Part shown: positions 44,858-54,609 of the stretch, one piece after another
Layout of the letters: each line of letters begins with the position of its first letter
How positions within the stretch are numbered: position 1 is the stretch's first letter
DNA from: Gallionella sp.
GTDB lineage: Bacteria > Pseudomonadota > Gammaproteobacteria > Burkholderiales > Gallionellaceae
Assembly: GCA_028714895.1 (NCBI GenBank)
Contig: JAQTLM010000006.1
Coordinates: forward strand, 84,817-148,816
Reading direction: 5' to 3'
Length of the DNA: 64,000 nt
Position numbers and translations under genes: made by a program
The notes under the pieces: generated by a model
The model's input: only the letters and a program-made list of their open reading frames with translations
Told to the model about the DNA's origin: nothing
The model's database searches: none

Positions 44858-45672
44858 TATTCCAATCCTGAAGCCGTGGAGTGCAACTTAAGCTTTTCTA
44901 ACCGAAGAGTAATACCCGCTTCAGTTCGCCCGAACAACTTTGCAAGCTCTCTAATAGTGCTTCCTGCATCGTATAACTGAACCAGTTTTGCTTCTTCGGA
45001 TGCAGTCCACGAACATCCCTGCCAAACTGCCTTGCCTTCATTTAGGCCCTGTTTAATTCTTAGTGATGAATCAAACTGTGGAAATTCCCGCAACAATACC
45101 TCTTCATCAAACAATCTCGTGAGCGGTATTGCGCCACCCCACCATCCTATTCCAGACACACCTTCATCAACTAAAGTTTCAACCATATGCTTCCTGCGAA
45201 TCACAAGACGCTCGAAAGTTTTGGCGTACAACTCTTCAAAAAACCTCATATTTTCTTCGAGGAAAGTATGACGTTTGTTCGGAGACGTGAGAAATCCGCG
45301 TCGAATCTCATGGGCATGAAAGGAAAAATATTTGTCCGCTTTGATTGCTGTCTTGATACGTCCTTCCACTTCATTACAATCCAAACAAATCTTTGTTTTT
45401 GGAAATCTTTGTACAAACCCCTTAATTGGCTCAAGGAAGTAGTTAATCTCTTCTGGATGTGCATGTGTCTTGCATACGTTTGCCCACGATTTATGCTTAT
45501 TTTTTAGGTGCGCCTTTACGTAATCTCTCATATGGTCATGATGTTCAACAATCCATCTCAGTACTCGACCATTTTCAGTTTCAATTTCACATTGAAGCTT
45601 CTTGCGCAAGCATCCGGGACAAACCCATGTATCAGGAACCTCATCCCACAAATACGTTTGCTCTATTGCCAT
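44857..45672 (-). CDS. HNH-nuclease-like protein with C-terminal helix-turn-helix, AT-rich
   Basis: A 271-residue protein that I do not assign to a named family. Cys pairs in [10 protein letters not shown] and [14 protein letters not shown] flank the segment [13 protein letters not shown], giving CxxC - HHDH - CxxCN, the order of residues in HNH nucleases of the endonuclease VII/treble-clef kind. The C-terminal 50 residues ([21 protein letters not shown], then [19 protein letters not shown]) look like a Myb/SANT or helix-turn-helix DNA-binding unit. The gene is AT-rich against its surroundings, suggesting transfer. It lies next to dinG, divergently, and is coupled to yaiI by overlapping stop and start. 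Confidence 0.65.
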   Translation of the reverse strand: MAIEQTYLWDEVPDTWVCPGCLRKKLQCEIETENGRVLRWIVEHHDHMRDYVKAHLKNKHKSWANVCKTHAHPEEINYFLEPIKGFVQRFPKTKICLDCNEVEGRIKTAIKADKYFSFHAHEIRRGFLTSPNKRHTFLEENMRFFEELYAKTFERLVIRRKHMVETLVDEGVSGIGWWGGAIPLTRLFDEEVLLREFPQFDSSLRIKQGLNEGKAVWQGCSWTASEEAKLVQLYDAGSTIRELAKLFGRTEAGITLRLEKLKLHSTASGLE

Positions 45673-45841
45673 GGCTCACTCAACTTTATAAATTCTGTAA
45701 CAGAGTGTTGAATATGAAGAATTTACAATAATCAAAATTAACTACCTCTTCGCTCTCTCGCGTAAAATTCGTCCCGCACTATAACGCTGCCCTCAGCAAA
45801 TAACCATATCACTTTCAGCCTGGATAATTTCCACCCCCATT

Positions 45842-47794
45842 GTGTCCGCCGAAATCGAACGTTTCTTCTCCGAACAGAGCCCGCTTGCCGCCGAGGTCGC
45901 GTCGTTCCGACCGCGCGCGCAGCAGCGTGAGATGGCGCTGGCGGTGGCCGAGGCAATACGCGACAACGCGATACTGGTGGTGGAGGCAGGCACCGGTACC
46001 GGCAAGACTTTCGCCTATCTGGTTCCCGCGCTGCTCAACGGCGGCAAGGTGATCATTTCGACCGGCACGAAGAATTTGCAGGATCAGTTGTTCCAGAAAG
46101 ACCTGCCGATGGTGCGCGACGCGCTGAAGGCGCCGGTCTCGGTGGCGCTGCTCAAGGGGCGCGCGAACTATGTGTGCCACTATCATCTGGCGCGCACGGA
46201 ATCGGACGGGATGTTCAAGACGCGCGAGGACATCAAGCATCTGGGCAAGATCAAGCAATACGCCAAGGTCAGCGATTCCGGCGACAAGGGCGGGCTGGCC
46301 GACGTGCCGGAGAACGCGCCGATCTGGATGCAGGTGACTTCGACGCGCGACAACTGTCTCGGTCAGGAATGCCCCAACCACAAGGAATGCTTCGTGCTCA
46401 AGGCGCGTTCCGATGCGATGAAGGCGGACATCGTAGTGGTGAACCATCACCTGTTTTTCGCCGACGTGATGCTGCGCGACGAGGGCGTGGCGGAACTGCT
46501 GCCCGCCTGCAACACGGTGATCTTCGACGAGGCGCACCAGTTGCCGGAGACCGCCAGCCTGTTCTTCGGCGAGAGCCTGTCCACCATGCAGTTGCTCGAC
46601 CTGGCGCGCGACACGCGCATCGAGACTGCGGCTGCCGCCAAAGACTTCGCGCCGCTGCCGAAGGCTTGCGACGAGCTGGACAAGGCCGCGCGCGACTTGC
46701 GGCTGGTGTTCAAGAAGGAAGGCCGATTGCCCGCCACCGCGACGGAGAGCTTCAAGGAGTTCGCGCCCGCGCTGAAGACGCTGGGCGAAAAGCTGACGCA
46801 ACTGGGCGGTTTGCTGGAGAAACAGGCGGAACGCAGCGAAGGCCTGGAGAATTGCTGGCAGCGCGCGCAGGCGTTGGCACAGCAACTGGGCAAATGGCAA
46901 AAGGGCGACGAGCCCGATCAGGTGCGCTGGCTGGAAATCTTCCATCACTCGCTGCAGCTCAACACCACGCCGCTGTCGATCGCGGAGATTTTCGAGAAGC
47001 AGATCGGCGGCAGCGCGCGCGCGTGGATTTTCACTTCCGCGACGCTCGCGGTGAAACAGAATTTTTCGCACTACCAGGGCGAGATGGGCTTGCTCAAGGC
47101 GAAGACCGCATGCTGGGACAGCCCGTTCAACTACGGCGAACAGGCGCTGCTGTATGTGCCGCAGAACCTGCCGGAGCCGAACAGCGAAGGCTATACCGAA
47201 GCGGTGGTGCAGGCCGCGCTGCCGCTGCTCGAAGCGAGCAAGGGGCGCGCCTTCCTGCTGTTCACCAGCCTGCGCGCGATGCAGCGCGCGCACGAAATAT
47301 TGCAGGCTGAATTCGACCGGCGCGGCTGGAACTACCCGCTGCTGCTGCAAGGCGAAGGCTCGCGCAACGAACTGCTGACACGCTTCCGCTCACTCGGCAA
47401 CGCGGTGCTGCTCGGCAGCCAGTCGTTCTGGGAAGGCGTGGACGTGCGCGGCGAAGCCCTGTCGCTGGTAATCATCGACAAGCTACCGTTCGCCCCGCCG
47501 GACGACCCGGTACTGGCGGCGCGCATCGCGCAACTCAACAAACAGGGACGCAACGCGTTCATGGAATACCAGTTGCCGCGCGCCATCATCACGCTAAAAC
47601 AGGGCGCGGGAAGATTGATTCGCGACGAAACCGACCGGGGCGTTTTAATGATCTGCGACCCGCGCATCATCGGCAAACATTATGGCAAGCGCATCTGGCA
47701 AAGCCTGCCTCCATTCAAGCGCACGCGGGTTGAGGCGGAAGCGGTGGAGTTTTTCAACGGGCCTGTATCCGCCGGCAGTTCGCCAGCCGAGTAA
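45842..47794 (+). CDS. DinG/YoaA-family ATP-dependent DNA helicase
   Basis: A 650-residue superfamily 2 iron-sulphur helicase related to XPD. Walker A is VEAGTGTGKTFAYLVPALL near residue 47; the DEAH box is in VIFDEAHQLPE. The four cluster cysteines are visible: C in NYVCHYH, then DNCLGQECPNHKECF. Motif VI reads LKQGAGRLIRDETDRG. Its size fits YoaA, which acts in replication-fork and DNA-damage repair. The start is GTG at 45842, giving MSAEIERFF. Confidence 0.92.
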   Translation: MSAEIERFFSEQSPLAAEVASFRPRAQQREMALAVAEAIRDNAILVVEAGTGTGKTFAYLVPALLNGGKVIISTGTKNLQDQLFQKDLPMVRDALKAPVSVALLKGRANYVCHYHLARTESDGMFKTREDIKHLGKIKQYAKVSDSGDKGGLADVPENAPIWMQVTSTRDNCLGQECPNHKECFVLKARSDAMKADIVVVNHHLFFADVMLRDEGVAELLPACNTVIFDEAHQLPETASLFFGESLSTMQLLDLARDTRIETAAAAKDFAPLPKACDELDKAARDLRLVFKKEGRLPATATESFKEFAPALKTLGEKLTQLGGLLEKQAERSEGLENCWQRAQALAQQLGKWQKGDEPDQVRWLEIFHHSLQLNTTPLSIAEIFEKQIGGSARAWIFTSATLAVKQNFSHYQGEMGLLKAKTACWDSPFNYGEQALLYVPQNLPEPNSEGYTEAVVQAALPLLEASKGRAFLLFTSLRAMQRAHEILQAEFDRRGWNYPLLLQGEGSRNELLTRFRSLGNAVLLGSQSFWEGVDVRGEALSLVIIDKLPFAPPDDPVLAARIAQLNKQGRNAFMEYQLPRAIITLKQGAGRLIRDETDRGVLMICDPRIIGKHYGKRIWQSLPPFKRTRVEAEAVEFFNGPVSAGSSPAE

Positions 47795-47802
47795 TTGGAT
47801 TG

Positions 47803-47861
47803 TGTAGGAGCGGGCCATGCCCGCGAACATCTTTATATCGCGGGCATGGCCCGCTCCTACA
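47803..47861. repeat. 24-bp perfect inverted repeat between dinG-like gene and serB
   Basis: Left arm TGTAGGAGCGGGCCATGCCC... (47803-47826) and its exact complement (47838-47861) with an 11-base loop. Located between convergent genes, it may serve as a bidirectional terminator. The sequence type is common as an intergenic repeat in beta- and gammaproteobacteria. Confidence 0.88.
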
Positions 47862-47905
47862 TTTATTTCCAGTGCCCCACAATACTGCACAGCAATCACG
47901 TCCTG

Positions 47906-48742
47906 TTAGTGCGCCAGCAGATTCACCAAGCCGTCCAGCCCAACAAAATTCAGCGCGTAGCTGGCCTGCTCGCGCACCACCGGCTTGGCGTGGTAGGCGA
48001 TGCTGATGCCCGCGCGCGCCATCATTTTCAAATCGTTCGCGCCGTCGCCCATCGCAATGACCTGCTCCGGCCTGAGCTCCAGCTCTTCACGGATTTTCAC
48101 CAGCCAGTCGGCCTTTCCCTGCGCATCGAAAACCTTGCCCAGCACCCTGCCGGTGAGTTTGCCGTCCGCGATTTCCAGCGTGTTGGCGTGGGTGAAATCG
48201 AGCCCCAGTTTTGCCTTGAGGCGTTCGGTGAAGAACACGAATCCGCCGGACACCAGCAGCGTCCTGATGCCGTGTTCCTTCAGCCTGGCCAGCAGGATTC
48301 CCGCGCCGGGCGAAAGTTTCAGGCGCTCGTCATACACCCGTTGCAGGGCATGCTCGTCCAGCCCTTCCAACAGCGCGACGCGGCGGCGCAGGCTTTCGGC
48401 GAAGTCGATTTCACCGCGCATCGCCGCTTCGGTAATCGCCGCGACCTGCGGTTTGAGCCCCTGCATGTCGGCGATCTCGTCGATGCACTCGATGGTGATC
48501 AGCGTGGAATCCATGTCCATCACCGCCAGCCCGAAATCTTTCAGTGAGCGGCCGCGCGGCACGAAACCGTAATCCAGTTGATGTTCGAAACAGTAGTGTG
48601 CAATGTCGGGATGCGCCTGCGCTTCGGTCAAACGATAGGCATGCTCGGCGATCTGCTCGCGCTGCCTGGCCTGCGCCAGCCCGGCAAGGTGAATCAAGTG
48701 GACGGCGGCGATAGAGTGGGTAGCCTGGATGACAAGGTTCAT
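47906..48742 (-). CDS. serB: phosphoserine phosphatase
   Basis: SerB dephosphorylates phosphoserine in the last step of serine synthesis. The 278-residue HAD hydrolase has an N-terminal regulatory part (about 1-75), then motif I DMDSTLITIECIDEIAD, motif II in LVSGGFVFFTERL, the conserved Lys region and motif III MGDGANDLKMMARAG. Length matches proteobacterial SerB. Confidence 0.95.
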   Translation of the reverse strand: MNLVIQATHSIAAVHLIHLAGLAQARQREQIAEHAYRLTEAQAHPDIAHYCFEHQLDYGFVPRGRSLKDFGLAVMDMDSTLITIECIDEIADMQGLKPQVAAITEAAMRGEIDFAESLRRRVALLEGLDEHALQRVYDERLKLSPGAGILLARLKEHGIRTLLVSGGFVFFTERLKAKLGLDFTHANTLEIADGKLTGRVLGKVFDAQGKADWLVKIREELELRPEQVIAMGDGANDLKMMARAGISIAYHAKPVVREQASYALNFVGLDGLVNLLAH

Positions 48743-48892
48743 GGGTTTGTTCTGTGATGTAAAAAGGGCAGATGCCGTTTTGGCTGACGGTAATTATCCG
48801 TCATTCCGGCCGGATTTTCCTGACCGATAAAAAGACTAAAGTGAGTAGGCGCGGTAAACTACCTGAAATTACCAATGAGTGAGGAAGGTTCC

Positions 48893-49507
48893 ATGAAAAT
48901 TCTTACAAGCTGTTTTGCCATTGTCGTTGCCATACTATTTGCCTCCGCAGCCGAAGCACAGCAAACCATCAATGGCTGCCTGATCAAACGCAGAACCAAT
49001 TGTCCCGGCGCCAATCTCTCCGGCATGGATTTGACCAAGTCCAATTTATCCAATGCCGACCTGTCGGGCGCCAATCTGTCCGGCGCCAACCTGAGCTTCG
49101 ATAAAATCGCCGAGACCAACCTGACCAAGGCCAACCTGTCCGGCGCCAACCTCACGGGAACCATTCTGACCGGAACCTACATGAACAACGCCAATTTGTC
49201 GCGCGCCAACCTTGACAATGCCGACCTGTCGCAGACCACTTTGCCGGATGCCAACCTCAGGGAAACCAGCCTTGCGGGTGCGAATTTTTCCATGGCCAAT
49301 CTCAAGGGGGCAGACCTGACCGGCGCCAACGCGAAGGGTGCGGTATTCATCATGGCCAGCCTGACCAACGCCAACCTCACCCGTGCCGACCTTACCGAGG
49401 CAACGCTGGTCGGTGCCGATTTGCGCAACGCCATTCTGGAAGGTGCCAGATTTTGCAAAACCACCATGCCGGACAGAAGCGTCAACAACAGCGGTTGCCC
49501 GAAATAG
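48893..49507 (+). CDS. secreted pentapeptide-repeat protein
   Basis: A 204-residue exported protein. The signal peptide KILTSCFAIVVAILFASAAEA is followed by a short Cys-containing stretch (NGCLIKRRTNCPG) and about 28 tandem pentapeptide repeats of the form A(N/D)LxX, such as ANLSGANLSG and ADLTGANAKG. This gives a right-handed quadrilateral beta helix. Cys residues at both ends (also FCKTTM and NSGCPK) may form capping disulfides. Function is unknown; topoisomerase mimicry, as in Qnr, is unlikely for a periplasmic protein. The ATG at 48893 follows GAGGAAGG. Confidence 0.85.
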   Translation: MKILTSCFAIVVAILFASAAEAQQTINGCLIKRRTNCPGANLSGMDLTKSNLSNADLSGANLSGANLSFDKIAETNLTKANLSGANLTGTILTGTYMNNANLSRANLDNADLSQTTLPDANLRETSLAGANFSMANLKGADLTGANAKGAVFIMASLTNANLTRADLTEATLVGADLRNAILEGARFCKTTMPDRSVNNSGCPK

Positions 49508-49527
49508 AATCCGGCAGGCAGCGGGGG

Positions 49528-52500
49528 CTATGCGACGACTTGCTCGTCGCGCATCCGCAATGCCTCTTCGATGTCCACCGCCACCACATTGGACACACCT
49601 TTTTCCTGCATCGTCACGCCGACCAGTTGCTGCGCCAGCTCCATGGTGAGCTTGTTGTGACTGATGAATACGAACTGGGTATGCTGTGACATTTTTTTGA
49701 TCAGCGCGCACAGGCGCTCGGTGTTGGTATCGTCCAGCGGCGCATCCACTTCGTCGAGCAGGCAGAACGGCGCGGGGTTGAGCTGGAACAGCGAAAACAC
49801 CAGCGAGATTGCAGTCAGCGCCTTCTCGCCACCCGACATCAGGTGGATCGTGCTGTTCTTCTTGCCCGGCGGCTGCGCCATCACCTGCACGCCGCTGTCG
49901 AGGATCTCCTCGCCGGTCAGCACCAGCCGCGCTTCGCCGCCGCCAAACAGGATTGGGAACAACTCCGCAAGATGCAGATTGACCTGATTGTAGGTCTCCA
50001 TCAGCAGGTCGCGCGATTCCTTGTCGATGCGGCGGATGGCTTCTTCCAGCGTGGCCATCGCCTCGTTCAAATCCTTGGCTTGCGCATCCAGATAAGCCTT
50101 GCGCTCGCTCGCGGTTTGCAGTTCTTCGAGCGCGGCAAGATTCACCGCGCCCAATACCTCGATGTCCGCATTCAGCCGGTTCAACTCGTTCTGCAACGCA
50201 TTCGGTCGGTTGTTGCCGTTTTCCAGCAGCGGCAACAGCGCCTGTTCATCCACGCCCTGCAGTTGCTCCGCCCATTGTTCGAAATGCAGGCGCGCCTCTT
50301 GTTCCTTCAGCGTTAGTTCGTTGAGTTTTTCGCGCAGCGGATTGAGTTTGTGCTCGCAGGCGAGGCGTTCATGCTCGAGCTTTTGCAGATTGACCGTGGC
50401 GCTTTCCAGCACATTGCGCGCCTCACCAAGGGCTTGTTCGCTGGTCTGGCGCGTTTGCAGCGCGGCCTGCAATTGTTGTTGGGCCGTTTCATCCTCGCCG
50501 CCCGATAATTCGACGCGCAGTTGTGTCAGGTTCTGTTCGAATTGCGCCAGTGCATCGGTGATCTGCGTGATGTTGTGTTGCAGGTCGGCGATTTTCTCCG
50601 TGCAGGTCTTGGCGAAAAAATGTGCTTCCTGCAACGCATGTTGCGCCTGCTGCGCGCGCGCGCGCTGCTCGCGCAACGCAATATCCTGATGGTTGGTTTG
50701 GCGTTGCGCCTCATCGACTTGCGCATGGAACGCGCCGATTTGCTCGCGCAATATCGCCATCTGTTCGCCGATGTCATGCTGCTGGCGCTGCTCGCCGCCC
50801 AGCAGGTCGGCCACTTCCTGCATCTCGCGCTCGATCTGCATGGTGCGCTCCGCGCTGCGCTCAAGCGCCTGGTTCAGCTTGAGTATCTGCATTTGCAGGC
50901 CGTGCAGGCGCTGCTGCAACTCGTTGCCGGCGGTGCGCAGCGGCGCGATTTGCGCCTCGATGAATTGATAGCGCTGTTCGGCCTGCGCGACCTGTTCGCG
51001 CGAATATTCCGCGTTGCGGTTCTGTTCGACCAGTTCCTGCTCCAGCCGCTCGATCTCGCGCTGCCTTGCCAATACACCGTGTAACTGGCTATCCGGCGCA
51101 TGGAACAGCACGCTGTGCGCGCCGACCAGATGTCCGCACGGGGTGACGAACCAGCCGCCCGGCGGCAACTGCGCGCGTTGCGCATAAGCCTGCGCCACGT
51201 CCGCTATCGCATACACATGCGTCAGCCAATCGCGTACCGCAGGCAGCACTTGCGCGTCCTGGCATTGCACGTAACCCAGCAACGGCCGTAGGTCGGGATT
51301 CATCCCGACAGCCTCATCTTGTCGGGATGAATCCCGACCTACGGAAAACAGCGCCAGCTTCGCCGGCGGCGCATCGCTCCACGCGGCTGCATCTCCCAAT
51401 GACGGCATGGCGACCGCATTCAACCGTTCGCGCAGCACCGCTTCCAGTGCGTCCTCCCAGCCGCTTTCGATGCGGATCGATTGCCACAGGCGCGGCAGTT
51501 TTTCCAGCTGGTGCTGTTGCAGCCAGGCATTGAGATTCTTGTCGCTATCGATATGTTGCTGCAATTGCTGCAATGCCTGCAGGCGCGCCTCGGTCTGCGC
51601 CAGCACACGCTCCTGCTGCTGCAAGGAGGCGCGCTGGTTGCGCCGTTCGTTATCGGCCAGCGGCAACTGTTCCTGCAAGTGCGCCAGCTTTGCTATCTGC
51701 TCCTCGCGCGCCATTTCAAGCTCGGCCATTTGCTGCTGCGCGTCTTGCAGCGCGCCGCTATCGGGATGCGGCAGATTGTCTTTTTCCAGCAGCAGGCGCA
51801 GGCGGCGCGAATCCATCTGCTGGATGTTGCGCTGCAAATGTTCGCGCTGCGTGTCGGCCAGTTGCAATTGCTGTTGCAGTTGCAACTGCTCGCGTTGCAA
51901 CGCGTTGTAGTGCTCCTGCGCGATGCGCGCCGTCTCTTCGGCCTGCGGCAGGTTCTGGCTTTCCAATTGCGCATGCTGTTCGGCTTCGGCAACTTTGGTG
52001 GCCGCGCCGTCCTGCTGGCGTTGCCAATGCTCCAGCAGGGAATGGACGCCCTGGCGCTGATGCTGCTGCTGTTCGATCTGTTTTTCGGTGTTGGCGATTT
52101 GCTGCGCCATCCGCTGGCGTTGCTCGGCGACATGCTTGATCTGCTGCTCCAGCCGCGCGATTTCGGCATTCGCGGTGTAGAGCTCGCCCTGCTTGACGTG
52201 CAGCGCGTCGGAAAGCTGGTAATGTCCGCTGCGCGCGGTTTCAAGCTGGCTTTCGATGTCGCGCAAGCGCGCGGTTTCCGCTTCCAGTTCGGTGCGGGTT
52301 TTCTCCATCGTTTGCACGCTTCTGGCGCGCTGTGTTTCGGCTTCCTGCTTTTTCACCAGCCAGAACAAATGCTGCGTGGTATCGCGCTGTGTTTCCAGCG
52401 CGCGGTATTGTTTCGCCACTTCGGCCTGCGCACCCAAGTGCACCAGTTGTTTGTCCAGTTCCTGCAGGATGTCGCTGACGCGCAACAAATTGTCGCGCGT

Positions 52501-53058
52501 GTCGCCGATGCGTAACTCGGTCTCGCGGCGGCGGTCGCGGTATTTGGAAACGCCCGCCGCTTCTTCGAGGAAGACGCGCAACTCTTCCGGCTTGGCCTCG
52601 ATGATGCGCGAGATCATGCCCTGCTCGATGATCGCGTAGGCGCGCGGGCCCAGCCCGGTGCCGAGGAAGATGTCGGTGATGTCCTTGCGCCGCACATGCT
52701 GGTTGTTGATGTGATAGCTGGATTCGCCGTCACGCTGCAACACGCGCTTGATGGAAATCTCCGCGTAGCTCGACCACTGCCCGGCGGCCTTGCCCAGCGA
52801 GTTGTCGAAAATCAGCTCCACGCTGGCGCGCGAAACCGGCTTGCGCTTGCTCGACCCGTTGAAGATCACGTCCTGCATGGTCTCGCCGCGCAATGCCGAG
52901 GCCTTCGATTCGCCCAGCACCCAGCGCAACGCGTCGATCACATTCGACTTGCCGCAACCGTTCGGCCCGACCACGCCCACGATTTGACCCGGCAGCGAAA
53001 TGTGCGTGGGATCAACGAAGGATTTGAAACCGGCTAGCTTGATCTGGGAAAGGCGCAA
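49528..53058 (-). CDS. smc: chromosome segregation protein SMC with an in-frame palindrome in the hinge
   Basis: SMC is the ATPase core of bacterial condensin. The 1176-residue protein begins MRLSQIKLAGFKSFVDPTHI (TTG start at 53058), has Walker A GPNGCGKSNVIDAL, two long coiled coils, a hinge around 500-680, and the C-terminal LMSGGEKALTAISLVFSLF (signature) with Walker B FCLLDEVDAPLDD. Residues about 572-590 within the hinge (VGRDSSRQDEAVGMNPDLRP) are encoded by a palindromic repeat of 59 bases rather than native sequence. It is divergent from queF. Confidence 0.95.
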   Translation of the reverse strand: MRLSQIKLAGFKSFVDPTHISLPGQIVGVVGPNGCGKSNVIDALRWVLGESKASALRGETMQDVIFNGSSKRKPVSRASVELIFDNSLGKAAGQWSSYAEISIKRVLQRDGESSYHINNQHVRRKDITDIFLGTGLGPRAYAIIEQGMISRIIEAKPEELRVFLEEAAGVSKYRDRRRETELRIGDTRDNLLRVSDILQELDKQLVHLGAQAEVAKQYRALETQRDTTQHLFWLVKKQEAETQRARSVQTMEKTRTELEAETARLRDIESQLETARSGHYQLSDALHVKQGELYTANAEIARLEQQIKHVAEQRQRMAQQIANTEKQIEQQQHQRQGVHSLLEHWQRQQDGAATKVAEAEQHAQLESQNLPQAEETARIAQEHYNALQREQLQLQQQLQLADTQREHLQRNIQQMDSRRLRLLLEKDNLPHPDSGALQDAQQQMAELEMAREEQIAKLAHLQEQLPLADNERRNQRASLQQQERVLAQTEARLQALQQLQQHIDSDKNLNAWLQQHQLEKLPRLWQSIRIESGWEDALEAVLRERLNAVAMPSLGDAAAWSDAPPAKLALFSVGRDSSRQDEAVGMNPDLRPLLGYVQCQDAQVLPAVRDWLTHVYAIADVAQAYAQRAQLPPGGWFVTPCGHLVGAHSVLFHAPDSQLHGVLARQREIERLEQELVEQNRNAEYSREQVAQAEQRYQFIEAQIAPLRTAGNELQQRLHGLQMQILKLNQALERSAERTMQIEREMQEVADLLGGEQRQQHDIGEQMAILREQIGAFHAQVDEAQRQTNHQDIALREQRARAQQAQHALQEAHFFAKTCTEKIADLQHNITQITDALAQFEQNLTQLRVELSGGEDETAQQQLQAALQTRQTSEQALGEARNVLESATVNLQKLEHERLACEHKLNPLREKLNELTLKEQEARLHFEQWAEQLQGVDEQALLPLLENGNNRPNALQNELNRLNADIEVLGAVNLAALEELQTASERKAYLDAQAKDLNEAMATLEEAIRRIDKESRDLLMETYNQVNLHLAELFPILFGGGEARLVLTGEEILDSGVQVMAQPPGKKNSTIHLMSGGEKALTAISLVFSLFQLNPAPFCLLDEVDAPLDDTNTERLCALIKKMSQHTQFVFISHNKLTMELAQQLVGVTMQEKGVSNVVAVDIEEALRMRDEQVVA
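51286..51344. repeat. palindromic repeat with 25-bp arms in the smc hinge region
   Basis: Left arm CCGTAGGTCGGGATTCATCC... (51286-51310) and exact complement (51320-51344) with a nine-base loop. Each arm contains its own smaller palindrome, GTCGGGATTCATCCCGAC, so the element can form one long hairpin or two small ones. It belongs with the repeat at 23961-24008. Confidence 0.9.
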
Positions 53059-53117
53059 TTTGGGTATCGCAACGTTATAATGCGCATCATTCTAACCGAA
53101 CCTGACAGGCAGACCAA

Positions 53118-53537
53118 ATGAGCACAAAACCGGACAAAATACTGGAAACTTTCCCCAACCCGAACCCGCAGCGCGATTACCATATCCACATGGAAATCCC
53201 CGAGTTCACCTGCCTGTGCCCCAAGACCGGCCAGCCGGATTTCGCCACGCTGATCCTGGATTACATCGCCGACGAGCAATGCGTCGAGCTGAAGAGCCTC
53301 AAGCTGTATATCTGGTCGTTCCGTAACGAAGGGCATTTCCACGAGGACGTCACCAACCGCATCCTCGACGACCTGGTCGCCGCCACCCAGCCGCGCTTCA
53401 TGCGCCTCACCGCCAAGTTCTACGTGCGCGGCGGCATCTTCACCAACGTGGTCGCGGAACACCGCAAGCAAGGCTGGCAGCCGCAGCCGCTGGTGGATTT
53501 GGCGCAATTCGGAACACAGTCGAATACGCGCGGATAA
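53118..53537 (+). CDS. queF: NADPH-dependent 7-cyano-7-deazaguanine reductase
   Basis: QueF reduces preQ0 to preQ1 for queuosine modification of tRNA. The 139-residue protein is the short, type I form. The nucleophilic cysteine lies in [16 protein letters not shown], the catalytic Asp in the same segment, and the QueF motif E(L)[18 protein letters not shown] binds NADPH. It is a single gene, divergent from smc with a 59-base gap containing TATAAT at 53076-53081. Confidence 0.95.
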   Translation: MSTKPDKILETFPNPNPQRDYHIHMEIPEFTCLCPKTGQPDFATLILDYIADEQCVELKSLKLYIWSFRNEGHFHEDVTNRILDDLVAATQPRFMRLTAKFYVRGGIFTNVVAEHRKQGWQPQPLVDLAQFGTQSNTRG

Positions 53538-53576
53538 CTTTTCACTCCTGACCAGGGAGGATTACCGGCTGCTCTC

Positions 53577-54605
53577 TCACTTGCGTATCACACCCCCGTA
53601 CCAGCCCTGTGACGCATTGGCGACTTTCACCACCAGCAACATCACCGGCACTTCGATCAGCACACCTACCACCGTCGCCAGCGCCGCGCCGGACTGAAAA
53701 CCGAACAGGCTGATGGCAGTGGCCACCGCCAGTTCAAAGAAGTTGCTCGCGCCGATCAGCGCCGAGGGGGCGGCGACGCAGTGCGCCACGCCCAAGCGGC
53801 GATTCAGCCAATAGGCCAAGCCGGAATTGAACAACACTTGGATCAGGATCGGCACGGCCAGCATCGCGATCACCAGCGGTTGCGCGACGATGGCGTTGCC
53901 CTGCAACGCGAACAGCAGCACCAGCGTCACCAGCAGCGCGCCCATCGAATACGGCGCGATATGCTCCATCACTTGATTGAAAGCCGGCTCGCCTTGCGCC
54001 AGCAATTGACGGCGCAGCAGTTGCGCAATGACGACCGGGATCACGATGTAGAACACCACCGAGACGAACAGCGTCTCCCACGGCACGGCAATGCTGGCGA
54101 TGCCGAGCAGCAACGCCACCAGCGGCGCGAAAGCGAAGATCATGATGGCGTCATTGAGCGCCACCTGCGACAGCGTGAAATAGGGGTCGCCTTTCACCAG
54201 GTTGCTCCACACGAACACCATCGCGGTGCACGGCGCGGCGGCCAGCAGGATCAGCCCGGCGATATAACTGTCGAGCTGATCCTGCGGCAGATAATCGGCG
54301 AATACTTGGCGGATGAATAGCCAACCGAGGAAGGCCATCGAAAAGGGCTTCACACCCCAGTTGACGAACAGCGTGACGCCGATGCCGCGCCAATGCTTCT
54401 TCACCTGATGCAGCGCGCCGAAGTCGATTTTCAGCAGCATCGGAATAATCATCACCCACACCAGCACACCGACCGGAATATTCACCCTGGCGATTTCCAG
54501 GCTGGCGATAGCCTGAAACACGCCCGGCAGGAATTGTCCGAGCAGCACCCCGGCGACGATGCACAGCGTGACCCAGACCGTGAGATAGCGTTCGAACAGA
54601 TTCAT
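53577..54605 (-). CDS. arsB: arsenite efflux transporter, ACR3 family
   Basis: A ten-helix 342-residue permease that exports arsenite (and possibly antimonite). The N-terminal FERYLTVWVTLCIVAGVLLG and the conserved cysteine in LILLAAAPCTAMVFVWSNL (about residue 130) are family hallmarks, as is VNWGVKPFSMAFLGWLF. It belongs to the Acr3 type, not the E. coli ArsB type; the symbols arsB and acr3 are both used. It lies four bases after arsC. Confidence 0.93.
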   Translation of the reverse strand: MNLFERYLTVWVTLCIVAGVLLGQFLPGVFQAIASLEIARVNIPVGVLVWVMIIPMLLKIDFGALHQVKKHWRGIGVTLFVNWGVKPFSMAFLGWLFIRQVFADYLPQDQLDSYIAGLILLAAAPCTAMVFVWSNLVKGDPYFTLSQVALNDAIMIFAFAPLVALLLGIASIAVPWETLFVSVVFYIVIPVVIAQLLRRQLLAQGEPAFNQVMEHIAPYSMGALLVTLVLLFALQGNAIVAQPLVIAMLAVPILIQVLFNSGLAYWLNRRLGVAHCVAAPSALIGASNFFELAVATAISLFGFQSGAALATVVGVLIEVPVMLLVVKVANASQGWYGGVIRK

Positions 54606-54609
54606 CGTA

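Noticed and set aside
45815..47350. A 511-codon minus-strand frame
   Set aside because: Antisense to the DinG/YoaA helicase, which has intact Walker, DEAH and Fe-S motifs.
53059..53117. Promoter with TATAAT at 53076 for queF
   Set aside because: No acceptable -35 element at 16-18 bases upstream; kept only as a remark in the queF entry.
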